The notes below the pieces were generated by a model. It saw only the letters and a program-made list of their open reading frames with translations, had not been told where the DNA came from and made no database searches. 60,000 bases of DNA from Hydractinia symbiolongicarpus (Eukaryota; Cnidaria; Hydrozoa; Anthoathecata; Hydractiniidae), in the NCBI RefSeq assembly GCF_029227915.1, contig NC_079882.1, positions 5,644,001-5,704,000 of the forward strand. The letters are read 5' to 3'. Position 1 is the first letter of the stretch. The number at the start of each line of letters is the position of its first letter. Shown one piece after another: positions 10,796 through 23,217 of the stretch. A program made the translations under genes and the position numbers.

Positions 10796-11832
10796 TTAAG
10801 GTGGCTCACCAATAAAAAATACCCGATTTTGGTCAAAAATTCGATTTTGAAATTTTAATTGATTTAAAGTAAATAAATATCCCTGAAAACGATTCTGAAA
10901 ACCAATTTTTGATATCTGGTATAGTTTTTTAGGAATTAGCCCATTACCAGTGAATGTCCCCCTGGCAACGGTCCTTAGCAACGGTGATTTGGTCCCTTTT
11001 AGGGCTTTTAGTACTTCCAATTTTAGTATTTTTGACCAGCTTGGTTAACCACGTTTTCGACTAATAAGCCAGCTTAGTTTAAACTTTATTCGGGGGGCAT
11101 CTTGGATGATTTTCAGGCATAAACAAACGGAGTTTGAGTGAAGTGATAAGGAGGAAATTTGTATTTTAAAGACCTTGCATTCTATATTTAAAACTGTTTA
11201 TTTTGTTCATATTCTCTTGCAAGAATAGAATAAATAATGGGTAGTAATAAAAATAAAGGTTATAGAAAGAGAAAAAGAGATTTTCGTGGCAACAGGTATC
11301 ATAAGGTATCATTTTTGCATACTTTACTAAATTTGAACGAAGCTAACTTTTGAATGCCTTGAGCTTTTTAACTTCAAACTTTCAAGCTTCAAATTTTCAG
11401 GACTTTTTCAATACTCCATGATCTAGGTCCTGTACTAAAATACAACCAAAAAAGGATTATATTTACATTGCTACTCTGATTTTACTACCCCCCAAAATTC
11501 AACTTTTGGACTTAAAAAAATAAAAATTTCAAAATCTGGTTTGACTTACATAACCATTTTAGTACAGGACCTGCATAATGTATGTATGAGTCATTTGGCC
11601 AAAAATGAAGCTTTAATTTAGTGTAGTTTTAAAAATATGGTGATTTGAAGATTTTTTTAAAAAATGGCAGATTTTGAACCTTTTTTAGCATTTTTCTTAT
11701 TTTTTAGCAAGATTCTCGTCACGAAACACCTGTTTTTGCTTTTATTTTATTCAATATTCATTAGAAAACACAAATATATAACAAATTGTATGATTTAAAA
11801 AAGAAAAATTTTTTATTGGTGAGCCACCTTAA
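10796..11832. mobile_element. TTAA-flanked non-autonomous DNA transposon, ~1.03 kb
   Basis: TTAA at 10796-10799 and 11829-11832 flank perfect inverted termini (GGTGGCTCACCAATAAAAAA on the left, its complement on the right). TTAA target duplications are typical of piggyBac and Kolobok-type transposons (known). No transposase is visible inside; the small frame at 10796-11020 (minus) starts in the terminal repeat and is not convincing. Confidence 0.8.
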
Positions 11833-11994
11833 CTTTTGATAGCATATAAACTTTAAAATAAAGTGTTGTTCATTGGATAATAAAACAATTTGATGCACTG
11901 TTAGGATTCTTATTGGCTTAAAACTCATTTTAGCCTCGTATTCAGAAAAAAATCTGTCAAAACGAGGATTTAAGCTTTAGCCTGGATAAGTTTA

Positions 11995-12062
11995 TCTCTC
12001 TATCTCTCTATCTATCTCCTCAGGCGGTTTTAAAGATTTCGCTTTCGCTGGCGGAAATCAAA
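11995..12062 (-). mobile_element. SINE-like 3' end with (GATA)n tail
   Basis: Reading the minus strand, GATTTCCGCCAGCGAAAGCG..CTTTAAAACCGCCTGAGGAG runs into a (GATA)/(GAGA) tail. The same end, in + orientation, occurs at 28701-28769 downstream of a tRNA-like head. No tRNA-like head is seen here. Confidence 0.55.
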
Positions 12063-12164
12063 TATTTGTGCATAATTTTATTCTTTTGTTTCATGTACTA
12101 AAAAAAAAGGAAAAAATTACCGTGGCCCATAAGTGCATCAAAAAAATCTTTGTTGCATAAATTT

Positions 12165-12405
12165 AAAAAATGCGTAAAAATAATGTTATATGCATAAAAA
12201 TAATGTTAAATGCATAAAAATAATGTTACATGTGTAAAAATAATTTTATATACGTAATAAAGCAAAAATAAACAGTGCCTCGAAGCACTCTTTATTTTTG
12301 CTTTATTTATAGCATGTTTAAAGCAAGTAAACATAATTTGAAAGACATTTTAATAAAGCAAAAATGCGTTCACATTATTAAGCACGCTTTAAATCATGAT
12401 TTAAA
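12165..12405. repeat. 20-bp tandem repeat, strong hairpin and palindrome
   Basis: A unit like TGCATAAAAATAATGTTAAA is repeated about four times from 12165 to 12245. Then 12258-12305 forms a hairpin with ~21-bp arms (TAAAGCAAAAATAAA.. and its complement, one mismatch) around a short CTCGAA-type loop. TTTAAATCATGATTTAAA at 12388-12405 is a perfect palindrome. This may be the tip of a small inverted-repeat element. Confidence 0.6.
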
Positions 12406-12429
12406 TTTATAGCATGCTTTTAAAATTCT

Positions 12430-13998
12430 AGTGTGAACCCCCGTAGTCATCTAGTTAATGCTATTATTTTTGTAAAGTCAAAGCCTGCTTTTCTGCCAAA
12501 CTGCTTTTCTTCTGCAATCACAGGCGACACATAATAAATGTTTTCCAGTAATGTTTCTTCTTTTTCACTTGGAAAATTTTACCATCGTTGATTTTATTGC
12601 TACTCACAGCAGACTCTACGCGTTCCCTCATGTTCATTGCTGAAGCTATGATGAACGGAAAGAATTGAAATAGGGAAATCTCAGCCTATCTTGCCGAGAT
12701 TGTCACATGGTACGGTCAACGATTAAAATAAACAATTCTTCTTGTAAGGTGGACTTTCTGTCGGCCTAAAGAAAACTACCGTAAAGTTACCCAAAGTCAG
12801 CGAGATGTGCTTTTCGCGGACTTTACCAATTTTATGGTAGCCCATGGAGTCACGTGGAACAGGCCTGAAGTATGAAATAGGACAAAATATTAAATTGGTA
12901 CCGTAGCACTAGGAAAATCTTACAGACTCAGCAAAGCACCGTGAAGGAGATACTGCTCCGACAACAAAAAAGCGAAATGAAAACGGAACCTAATTGTAAC
13001 GATTCTAGAAAGCGCTGGGGAGGCTAAATTTCTCCTCAGGCAAGTATCGAGTTTGCCAATGTGTGAATCCGCCCATGACACCAACTATTTTCTTAATCAC
13101 ATCCAGAGCTCCTCTCCTGTGATTCCATTTCCTCTATCATACCTCACAAGAACCTACTCTTTATGGGCTCTAGCTTCGTATGAATTTCACACCTGTTACG
13201 TCGTCGAGCGTAAAGAGATGTCCAATTGGTTTAGCCATACGGTTTCCTTGAATTGGTGCAGTTTAGCCCAGTACGACCAATAAGGTTTTAGTCCAGTGGT
13301 AGAACCTACCCTATTGAGCCTCCTCCTAACATTTTAAAAATAACTTAGGGGTTGAAATTTGGCGAATTTTCAGCATTCTTAAGTTAGCTTTAGGACACAA
13401 AGAATCTTTAATACGACGTCACGCTTGTTGTCATGTTGATTCTTTGGTTAAAAGGTGGTCAGAAAAATAATTTCTTATTAGGAAATATCCATAATAACAC
13501 TTCAAAAGTCACATTTTTTTCATGCTTCTTTATTAAGTAATTTTTGGCATCTAAATCGTTTGTGTAACGTTTATTATTTCGAAGTTTTTATCTCACTGTC
13601 TTTTTTCGGGCTCAAACAAGTTAGAAAAATTTAAATTATCCCACATTACAACTGCGCTATTGCATTGTCATTGTCAAGACAGAATTACAACATGACTTCT
13701 TCCTATCAAAATGGACGGTGTCCGGTATAAAAAATAGGCTTAAATATGTCACATAGAATCAACATGTTTTTTATTTGGAAACGAATATAAACTACGGTGT
13801 TTTCTCACATCGACAAAATTTTTGTGGTGCATTTTTTCCAATATGATGAACATTTTTCATTTCACAAAAATACAACTGTGTGATTCTAAATAAGGTGTTG
13901 CATCCTGATTTCATTCGACAGTCGTAATGCGATATCCCCTATCTTTAAAAAATTTAAATCGCAAAAAATTCCGATTTTCTTGACTTGTTTGCGGTTGC
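12430..13998. other. Unassigned DNA
   Basis: No gene recognised. CTCCTCAGGC at 13032 again resembles the SINE end motif. The open frame at 13053-13283 has no recognisable domain or splice context. Confidence 0.4.
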
Positions 13999-14951
13999 TT
14001 AAGGTGGTTCCCCTAGAAAAAACTTTTAAATTTCAAGAATTGTCATTTAGCTGTTTTCTGACAGCAAATTCATCTTAGAATACCGTGGCAAGTAGTGCTT
14101 AGGTTTTTATTGCGCATTCTGCTACTTTTTCCAACCAACCACAAATGTAAGTGCATAGCAACGCCCATAGCAACAATTTTTGCATTTTTGGACAGCTTTC
14201 TTGCCCCTCCGTCGATGCTTAATTCCTTGCTATAGCTAGATGATACTTTACGGCCTCCTAAGACAAATATGACAGTTTTGAATATTAAATGTGGTGTTCC
14301 ACAAGCATCCAGAAAGCTGTCTTAACGACGCACCCTCTGAAGTGAACTCGTCAGAGGTCTTAAGTATTTGGTGCTTTTTAGGTCGAAATAGTGTTGGCGT
14401 ACACCTTTTGTCGCTCCACAAGTCAAGAATGTCCATAAAATAATCTATAATAATAATAAGTTTTTTGCCGTTCAAGTTCGGAATCCACTCGAAACAAGAA
14501 TTTTTAAGATCGAAGCACCCACGCTTTACAATTTCTTCTGTAGATGCAGGCATTAGTACCACCTAGTGTTTAAATAAAGCCGATTTTCAAATCAAAGTTT
14601 TGTCGTTTTAGCGTTTCTGTTGTCCAAAAAATACCGCATCAGTGCTCGGGAGGACGAGTCAGCCTTGCAAAAATGCGCTTACCTCAATCCTACACGTGAC
14701 TCTTGAGGAACATAAGCGGCCAAAAAGGCGCTTGAAATGACGCATGTTATTCAGTTATTTGGTTAGGGGTCGAGCAGCAAAATGTCATATCTTGCCTATA
14801 CTTCTTCTAGCAACGGGCAATAATGGCAACCAATCAATGAAATATTTGTCTTAATTTTGTCGTACCGTCACATACTATGATATCCTGACGAAGTATCTTC
14901 AGAAAAGGCAATCCTCTGCGGTATGGTTTTTTTCTAATGGAACCGCCTTAA
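13999..14951. mobile_element. Second TTAA-flanked transposon, ~0.95 kb
   Basis: TTAA at 13999-14002 and 14948-14951 flank imperfect inverted termini GGTGGTTCCCCTAGAAAAAA and the complement of TTTTTTTCTAATGGAACCGCC. The ends resemble the 10796 element (GGYGGYTC start), suggesting related families moved by one transposase. It may carry a relic coding fragment (14248-14562, minus). Confidence 0.7.
14248..14562 (-). CDS. Open frame of 104 codons inside the TTAA element, function unknown
   Basis: The longest frame in the element. Its translation is of balanced composition (for example IDYFMDILDLWSDKRCTPTL) and is not low complexity, so it may be a remnant of protein captured or formerly encoded by the element. 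I do not recognise it. No splice sites or start context were confirmed; it could be chance. Confidence 0.25.
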   Translation of the reverse strand: MVLMPASTEEIVKRGCFDLKNSCFEWIPNLNGKKLIIIIDYFMDILDLWSDKRCTPTLFRPKKHQILKTSDEFTSEGASLRQLSGCLWNTTFNIQNCHICLRRP

Positions 14952-16254
14952 GAAAACAAACTACCTTCAGATCTCAATTCTTTGTGTTGTCATGACAACC
15001 GTTTTTTGGAAAACAATAGAATAAACGACCTGAGATGGTGGTAATACAAAATTTTAAAAAAGGAAAAAATCAAGAAGATTAGGGTTTTAAATGTTTTTAA
15101 GACAAGAAAGCTTTCAACTCATTTTCTCGTGCGTAAAACTTTTTCGTCGATGAAAAAAATTGCGTGACTTTACATGGGAAAAATCTCGTGACTTTCTACT
15201 GGCAAACTTAAAGAGAAAAAAAAACTATAATATGTAATAAAGTCCGTGTGTCCTTTCGGTAAATATTTCGGCATTTTTAACCAACAAATTTTACGCTTAT
15301 CATATAACAGCGTCTATGGAAATGTGTATAGATTATTATTGTTTTGCACACAGGATTAATTCCTGCAGTCAGCTTGTTTGACGGTTGGTGTTTATTATAA
15401 AATAGCGTCATCAGAAAATTAAAAGAAATTATATTAATGTCGTGAGGTATGCACTAATTAAATTCAGGCTTTTATTTCAGAATAAGTTATTCAATTAGTT
15501 GACATAAAAATTATAAGCCTTTGATATAAAAACAATTTACAATGACAGAGGGGAAGATGGATTAAATGCGTTATTATCAACGGGAACACGTCCGCAATTT
15601 ATTCACATAGACCTTTTAGTCACTTTAGATATTTGGGTAATTCTTTTCATCTGAGTCGTACTAAACAAAATTTTGATCAAGGAACGCAACATTCCTTCAT
15701 CAATAATTTTCCTCCAAATTAGTCGCACGTAAATATAATTTTCACCACATCCATCATACAATCCCACTTTCAATAATACAAGATTTACTGATTGCTAATC
15801 AAATTTAAATTTTAACTAAGTATTTAATTAAATTAACGCAGTTTAAATAGATTAATTAACGTACAATGGTCTTTAATTAATGTTGTAATTAATCAAAGGG
15901 TTCAAATTGAATGATTGAACTATTGCAGATATGCTTAAAATTAGAAATAACATTTTGCACCGCAATATCAAAACTCAGACATGATTTATAGTTATATTAA
16001 ATGACATTCTGTATGGAAAACTGGTCAGCTGTGATGCAGCCATTTTTTATCGTCTGTTTTGGTAATATTTACATTTATTTATGATCTTCCTTAAGTTCAT
16101 ACCTTGTTGATAGACTTTCGGAAAAAAGGAGTATTTTTGTTTTAATCAAATTTTTTGTATTTGTATTTTTTAGGCACTTGCTTCCATTTTTTCCCCACGA
16201 TTTTAAGTTGTTTGCTTGCCTTGTTTTTTCTTCCGCATTATAAAATCTTAAAAA
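14952..16254. other. Intergenic, AT-rich, upstream of the astacin gene
   Basis: No domain-bearing frame. 15800-15900 is dense in TTAATTAA-type motifs. No clear TATA box was fixed for the astacin gene. Confidence 0.4.
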
Positions 16255-19200
16255 ATGCATTTTTCTTCAATTTTAGTTTTTCTGCTTACGATGGCATGTA
16301 TCGCATCTTCAAAAAACATGAATCCAAGTCATGGTAAATTAGTTAGTTACAATAAGTATAATGTTGTTATAGAAACATATAAAAACAAATATTAATTTTA
16401 AGATTTTCCTTAATTAGCTTTATCAATCAGCAAAACATAAAAAACTCAACCTTTTTAAGTAATCTAATTTAAAGGATGCGAATTTTTAAATAGAAGCTGA
16501 AGATTAACTTTTATATTTAGTTCTATTCACAATGTGACAGTGTTAATTCCACGAACGAGTGCATTTCTTTGCACTGTCCTTTAACACTACATTCATGAAT
16601 CAAACTATTATTTCGGAGCACATGGGATTGTGTGCGTGCTCCAATTATAAAGCCCGCAATGTTCATTTGTGTGCTTTATAATTGGCGCATTGTGGCCTCT
16701 CCTTGTCCTGCCCTTGTCACCTATCCAAGAGATTATAATGATCTAGAACTTTTTTGCAGCCCACAATGAAGAAGGCGAATCGACATTTGACAAAATTGAG
16801 ACAACCAATCGAGTATATGGTATGATTGTATTCATCTCAATTCTCTTAGTGTTCGAGACTTTTTAGCAAGTCCTATAAATAACAGGATACCAGAAACACA
16901 AATAGGAAAGATCCATTTTGTTAATTAGACTAAAAGCAAATTTTGAAGAAAAACATTGAATATAGCATAAATAAGTCTACAAGAATTTGTTAGCAAATCA
17001 ATCCGTTTCCGTTGAGAAATTATACGTTGAATACTTTGGGAAGGGATCCGACGTTAACATTTGGAAAAAGGGGAAACTTAGGGGAAGAAGAAGATACTTT
17101 TTGAGAGTGCAACACACGAAAAAATGCTTGTTAACAATATTACACATTTATATGTAGGACTGGAAAAACAAACAGGACTTTAAAAGTGGCTTACTTTGAA
17201 CGTACTTGGTTTATCTCAACACATGCCCTTCTGGATTTTCAATACGCATTTATGTAATAACGAAAAACTTTCTGAAACGTATCACTTTTTCAAAACATCC
17301 TATTAGTATATAATTCATGTTTTATGTTTTTAGGTAATGAAGATTTATTTGAAGGTGACATAAAATTGCCAAGGAAAGAAAAAGAAGCCTTTCTAAGGAA
17401 TCGAAGGGAAGTAGAATCGACTAAATTATGGGATACAAAAGATATTCCATTTTATATCAATCATGATATGAGTAAGTACGTACAATTGATAAAAATAATA
17501 CAGCAACCTAGTTTGAAGGACTAGTACACTTTCCATAATTGTTGTTACATTCTATCCGCAGACATTCTGGATAACTGTAAATAAACATACCCCTGATAAG
17601 TTTAATACATACTTAGCTAGATAAAGAAGAATGATTTCTTCCTGCCAAGAAGAAATAAAGGCCTAATAATTGAAGAATATTGACAGTAATGCTTCCTTTC
17701 GTTATTAGTTTTCATTTTCCCACCACCTTGACTATCCTCTTTACCAAAAACCTGGTTGCAACACCCTCGTATTTGAATTATATGCAGAAAAATTATCTGC
17801 TTATATTCCAGGTAGATTGATCGGTTGATCAATCAACGAGATTTGGAAAAGCTGCACTCACTTTAAAGACATGCAGCTGAAATTGTAGAAAATATGATCA
17901 AAGTACAATTGCAGAAAAAAGATATTATTATTTAATGAAAATAAAAACAAAATTATAGGAGCAGAATCAATAGTAAACAACTCGAGAGTGCAACAACTTT
18001 CTTTACACGAAACAGATTTGGAATTGGGCGTTAGAAAAACAATATCTTTATTCTGTTCATAGATATATTGAGGTAAATCTTTTAGCTTCACACAATAATT
18101 TTACATGCAATACTCTTTCAGGTTTGAAAGGTATGAATGCAATTTCTACAGCTGTTGAAGAGTTCAATAAATTATCTTGCGTGAAACTTATTAAGCACAG
18201 CATCTGGTCTATCCAATCGAAGACGAACTATATTAACTTTAAGTACGGAATTGGGTAAGTCCAGTGCGCTAATACATTCCTCGTAAAAAATTTGATATAA
18301 CTTGGTGAATGAAAAGGTGAATGACAGAAATACATTTTACCAACGGCATTAACTCTCATTTGCATTCGATCATTCCGCATTTTTCAAATATTTACGTGCA
18401 AAAAACTTTCACAAGAAACAATCAATATGCGCAAAATAGTTTCATGACTTGCAAGAATTGATATTCTAATTTATTCAATGCGTACAGGTGTTATTCAGAT
18501 TATGTGGGTCAGAAAGGAGGCAGACAAGAAATCTCAATTGGAAATGGATGTGAAACAACTGATATTGTCTTGCACGAAATACTGCACGCTCTAGGTTTCT
18601 GGCATGAACATACTCGTCCAGATAGAAATAAATACATTATTATTAATTTTGACAACATATTTCCAGGTAACCGTATTCTTTTTTACAAATAATTCTGGAA
18701 GAGAATTAATTGCAACAACAAATATTACGGAATTCCATTTTCAAAAAGGTAAACTGAAAAGAAAAAAAGATTTTTCTTCGTCAGTTCGTGCCACTTCTGT
18801 TTTATTCTAGGTAAAGAGGGAAATTTTGCTATTCAGTATGGAAAATGGATTGTGGACATGCCGTATGACTTAAGTTCTATCATGCATTATGGCCCGTAAG
18901 TTTGAACCTTGAGAAATACAATATACCATATAAGGTCCTATTAAATATGTTAACTTAAATATTTTGATCATAATCATTTCAAGGACATGAATCTTTTACT
19001 GAAACGCTATACACCCTGTTTATACCTATAAGATGACGCACCGCAGTGGTATGTCATTAAACTGAATAAAAAATACCGTAGCATAAACGCACTCATGTTC
19101 TTTTTTATTTCTATCCACACCCTTTTTTATTCACACTACTTGATTATTTTTATTCCAGCCCACAGAAGCAAAAAAATTACTTTCTCGTTTCTGTCTGGCT

Positions 19201-19713
19201 ATGCTTAACTTCTATGTGACATCAAACGCCAGCATGATATCAAATTTGTCGTTGATAATCGTAGAGATATAAACCTTGCGTAAGTACGTCTTTGAAATCA
19301 TCAGTCATTTTTTTTATTTTTTTCAACTTTCAGAAAGGCGTTCTCAAAAAACGGTTGAAAACAGTTATTCCTAAAAATCCAGAATTCAAATTGAAACAAA
19401 CAACACAACTAAGTGAAATTGATAGGAAGCAATTAAAGATATTATATTGTGGTGCATCTCTGATATCTTTTACATCAACAACTGCACCAGTATCAGAAAA
19501 CACAGTGATCATGGAAACTCAAACACATCAATTACTTGAAGAAACAACAACGAGAAGAGAGGGAACGATAGCAACATCAGCAGGAATGACGCTAGCAACA
19601 ACATCAGCAGGAATGACGCTAGCAACAACATCAGCAGGAATGACGCTAGCAACAACATCAAATAGGAGCAATACAGAAAGTAAAACAAATCCAAGTACAG
19701 CAACAGCATTAAT

Positions 19714-19745
<32 letters not shown>

Positions 19746-19822
19746 AACCAGAAATAAAAATAAGTTTTTTATCTGCTAAAACAACAACTAGGAAAAGTAC
19801 AACAACAGCAACAGAAATGACC

Positions 19823-19853
<31 letters not shown>

Positions 19854-20189
19854 AAGGTGTGTACTACTTGCCAATTTGGTAACTATGATTTGATATTTTG
19901 AATTTACGAGATGCAACTAAATTTTCAGCACAATTTAGCTACGGGAGTAATGTTTTGGTAAGGCTATTACGACGGTCAAACTTTTGGTAGAGTACTAAAT
20001 TTATTTAAACCGCAGTAGGTTATTTGTTGCATTTGGAATTTGCCCTCTAAGAAAAACTACATCTAATATTTTTTTGATTTTTCAGGTTGCGCAGACTTAT
20101 GGCCAATATCCAGCTGTATATTTTACAAACTTTATTGTAACATATCTGATATTATCAGGTTTAACTGTTGTAATACCTGCATACTATAA
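16255..20189 (+). CDS. Astacin-family (M12A) metalloprotease with ShK-like C-terminus; one frame break
   Basis: Exons: 16255-16333, 16760-16819, 17334-17471, 18122-18254, 18488-18666, 18811-18895, 19334-19856, 20086-20189; phases agree at every junction. ATG 16255 is chosen because it opens a signal peptide ([18 protein letters not shown]). Exon 3 has the prodomain FEGDI latch and an LW..IPFYI mature start. Exon 5 has the zinc site [13 protein letters not shown] followed by TRPDR; exon 6 the Met-turn SSIMHYG. The four conserved catalytic-domain cysteines are present. Exon 7 continues AFSKN, then the zero frame stops (TGA 19356-19358) while the rest of the domain (KTVIPK.., LSEIDR..) lies in the -1 frame, breaking at TCAAAAAAC. 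A Thr-rich linker follows, then an ShK-like domain. Likely a secreted or nematocyst protease, but perhaps a pseudogene or a sequence with one base missing. Confidence 0.85.
16641..16685. repeat. Inverted repeat in astacin intron 1
   Basis: CCAATTATAAAG at 16641-16652 is complemented by CTTTATAATTGG at 16674-16685, with a 21-nt loop. It may be a small foldback remnant. Confidence 0.6.
19574..19654 (+). repeat. 27-bp coding minisatellite, three copies
   Basis: Units start at 19574, 19601 and 19628, identical, each coding TSAGMTLAT in the astacin linker. The following 200 bp are ACA-rich (poly-Thr), which would make a mucin-like, O-glycosylatable spacer between protease and ShK-like domain. Confidence 0.9.
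20086..20189 (+). CDS. Terminal exon: ShK-like domain lacking its last cysteine
   Basis: The exon joins in phase 1 (G|GT) after the Thr-rich linker. It encodes C-A-D, S-S-C, L-Y-C, then N-C-C-N-T-C-I-L and TAA. The order matches an ShK/ShKT domain (C.D..., final C-x3-C-x2-C), but the stop falls where the sixth canonical cysteine belongs, and an extra cysteine sits after the fourth. Part of the astacin gene above; listed separately because of the odd end. Confidence 0.6.
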
Positions 20190-22343
20190 GTAAGCGTGAA
20201 CTGGCATATGTATAAATAGTTTCTTAATGTAACAATCAAAATGTCAAACTTTCGTTTTAATCTATTACAACAATTGGAGCAAGACACGACTCGGAAAATA
20301 TTATTGTTTTTCATCCTTCTTTTTATTTAATTAGTCGTTTTGCTTTTTCAAGAACGAAAAAAAATGTATTACTAATGTTTTGAAAACCTAAATTTATATT
20401 ATTTATTTTTAATTTTTTTTTGTTTGGATGGATAGTTTAAAAACCTCAACAGAAACCTTCTGAATGGGAATGCAAAATTTAATTTAAAAGCGGCACTCCT
20501 TGACTCTAATCTTGGCAATACAAGATGAAATGCGATGATAGATATATAGTAATGAAGGTCTCGGCATGCTGGTGTCAATATTTTTGATATACGAAGTTTA
20601 AGAATTAAATTTTCAGCTCCAAAGAATTGAAATATTTTGTGACATAGCTAACAAGCTATTTACACATTTTCAACATCTTCCGAGTTACTGCAGCTGTAGA
20701 CATTTCCTGGCAAAAATAGCTAAGCCATATTTTGTTTCGTTTTTACATATTCGCACACAGGAATTTATATATGAAAAAATAGCTTCTTTAAAAAAATATC
20801 GTTACATTTTTTGCATATTCTAATTCATTCATATCTCACATAAAACATGCAAACAAAAACATAAAGATATTTTCAACATTTTCTTGGCAACTTCGCCAAT
20901 TTTTTTTTACCTTAAAATATGTCGAGCTTCTAAGTAATTGTGGTAAAATTTGAAACATTGCTTTTACTGCTTCTTTTGTTATCATGGTTACAACAAGTAA
21001 ACAAGTGACAAGTTGTTTTGCTTTCGATGTGTGCTTAAAAACCTCTTAAAGATGTGCTTATTTAGCCAGATAAAAGTCACGAGATTTACAAGCATTGTGG
21101 AGGCACATAAGGCGATTAATGTTAGAGTGTTGCTTACAATGTAAGCACGTATAAACTGAGGTATCCACAACATTAGGAGAAAACTCAAGATTGCAATTTG
21201 ATATCTCAATGAAATGTCATGACAATTGCAAAAATATAATGTCTAAGCTATAATGTATTATATTTTTAACAGCCAATGTCTTCATAATTTTAATTTTTCT
21301 ATTCACTATTTTTAAAACGAGTTTGAAATACATTCTTCTTTTTGTCAACGATTATAAATGAAGTCTCGTGTTGTAATTAATTAAGCTTGGTTGTCTAATA
21401 AATAAATGTTTGATGCATTGATCACCTTTACCAATCGATGTTTATTCACTTCTCACTTCTAAAACACTCTTATATAAAGTACAAAATTTTTCAAACTAAT
21501 TCGTCGTCGCAAAAAATGTGAAAAGACGATTTTAACTAAATCTTCTAAAGCACTATAAACATCTTCTCATATACTGGTATTTGAATAATGCAAAATTTTG
21601 GAGTATGCTTTTGAATAACAAATCGAACTTAAATCATTTTGCAATATGTACTTATTAAAAAGTGTTTTTGGGAACAATCGGCTTACAAAAGCATTTTAAG
21701 TCTTCAAAAATATCTTTGCTTACATTGTTGTCTCGGATACAAGAGTGATCTCATTGGACGTTTCGCGCCTTGCAGTTGGGTAATAGTACTCTAAATTTTA
21801 AATCGCTTGAAAGGCTAGTTTCCTTTTTTTTGCTTTAAAGGCTAGTTTCCCAAAGCACAGAAGTTTAATATTAAGGATGGTTATTCGCTAGTACAAAATT
21901 CGCCCAGGACAATTACAGTTATATTTTTGAAGTTATTTTCGGAAAGCTGTGAAATAGCAAATAAAAATTATATTGGAGAAGTCTGAGGGAGTGATTTTAT
22001 TGGATCTTTATTAGGCTTCACTATATTATGATTAGACACTTCGACAAGATCTATCTTGGTAAATAACATTTATTACAGTCTCATTCTATTCTACAGATCC
22101 TTTCCCAGTGTTTCCTTATTATATCCCAACATATGATCCCTTTTAGTTTTCGATAGATGCGGTCACCAAACGTAAAGACATTTTATAAAGAGTAGCTATT
22201 ATTTAAAAAGATAAAAAAATGATCCACGAAAAGTGCAGAGAAATTTCTAAATGTTACTTGGAAGAAGAACAATGGTGCATATGTTAGATATATTGTTATA
22301 AATAATCCTGCACATTATCTTCTCAAGTGCTGCAAACATAATG
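20190..22343. other. Intergenic, no gene recognised
   Basis: The minus-strand frame at 20988-21209 is hydrophobic (two possible membrane segments) but has no context to support it. GGCTAGTTTCC is repeated at 21811 and 21840. Confidence 0.4.
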
Positions 22344-22405
22344 AATCGATTTGAACTCACGACCTTTCGCTTGCCGGGCGATTGCCTTACTGACTATGGT
22401 ATTCA
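22344..22405 (-). mobile_element. tRNA-like SINE head or tRNA relic
   Basis: On the minus strand TAGTCAGTAAGG fits an A box and GAGTTCAAATCG a B box about 30 nt later, with GGTCGTGAGTTC typical of tRNA T-arms. No acceptor stem is evident, so a SINE promoter or decayed tRNA is more likely than a functional gene. Confidence 0.4.
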
Positions 22406-22939
22406 TATTCAATTTTGTATTGTTTCTGCCAAATAGATAATACGCTATGCGTCACGAGTGAAAGAGGAACATATTGAAATTGCCTTAAAAAACGCAAGCT
22501 GGAAAATTTTGTAAATGACATGTAACAAGTGACGTTTTCATGCGAATTCACATGACTTTTAAGTGGTGTTGACTATACCATATTTTGTAAATATAGGTAC
22601 TTAATTAATCTCAAAGATAAATAACTTGATAAAAAAGTCACATATTGCAATGCATTTCATGATTTACACCTAATTTTACAAAATAGGAAATTATTACTAC
22701 TACTACCTGAAAAAATACGAGTTAAATGTGCAGCTACTGGTCACTCCTTGAACTTTCTTGGTTTGTCGTTTGGTTTCATTTTAATGTTATAAAAAGAATG
22801 AATGAAGTTGATCATGTGTTCATTTTCTTTTAAATGCTCTTAAATAGTTTAAGGAGTAGTGGTTTGAACTTTAAATTTAGTTAATATCCTCTTTCGACCA
22901 CTTAAGAGTAAATGGACAAACAAACAGCTGGTAAAACGT

Positions 22940-22947
22940 TATAAAAG
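22940..22947 (+). promoter_or_regulatory. TATA box of the first cysteine-rich peptide gene
   Basis: TATAAAAG lies about 85 bp upstream of a donor (AAAG|GTAAAT at 23026/23027). That gives a short 5' UTR exon starting near 22970, as in the paralogue at 53820. Confidence 0.6.
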
Positions 22948-23217
22948 CAGCAGTCAAATGTAATTAGTTCAGTAAACAGAAAGTACTGACAGGAAAAGAA
23001 AGAAGGCACGGACGAACGATTAAAGGTAAATCGCTTGAGACGTTAATAGTTTGAAATTCCACAAAGTTTAATTCTTCTCTTTTTCCGGATGAAATAAATA
23101 TCCGTATGATTTTAAAAATGTTTTAGCATTATTGTCAAACTTTTCTAACGTATTTTCAACATTACTTCATTTCTCCGGCTATATCATTTTTGTTTGATTA
23201 TAGTCGTCTATGAAAAA

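Noticed and set aside
19509-19824. Leu- and Val-rich minus frames opposite the Thr-rich linker
   Set aside because: They are the complement of ACA/ACN Thr codons in the astacin exon.
20988-21209. 73-codon hydrophobic minus frame
   Set aside because: No splice or promoter context, and AT-rich DNA often gives hydrophobic frames; not enough support.
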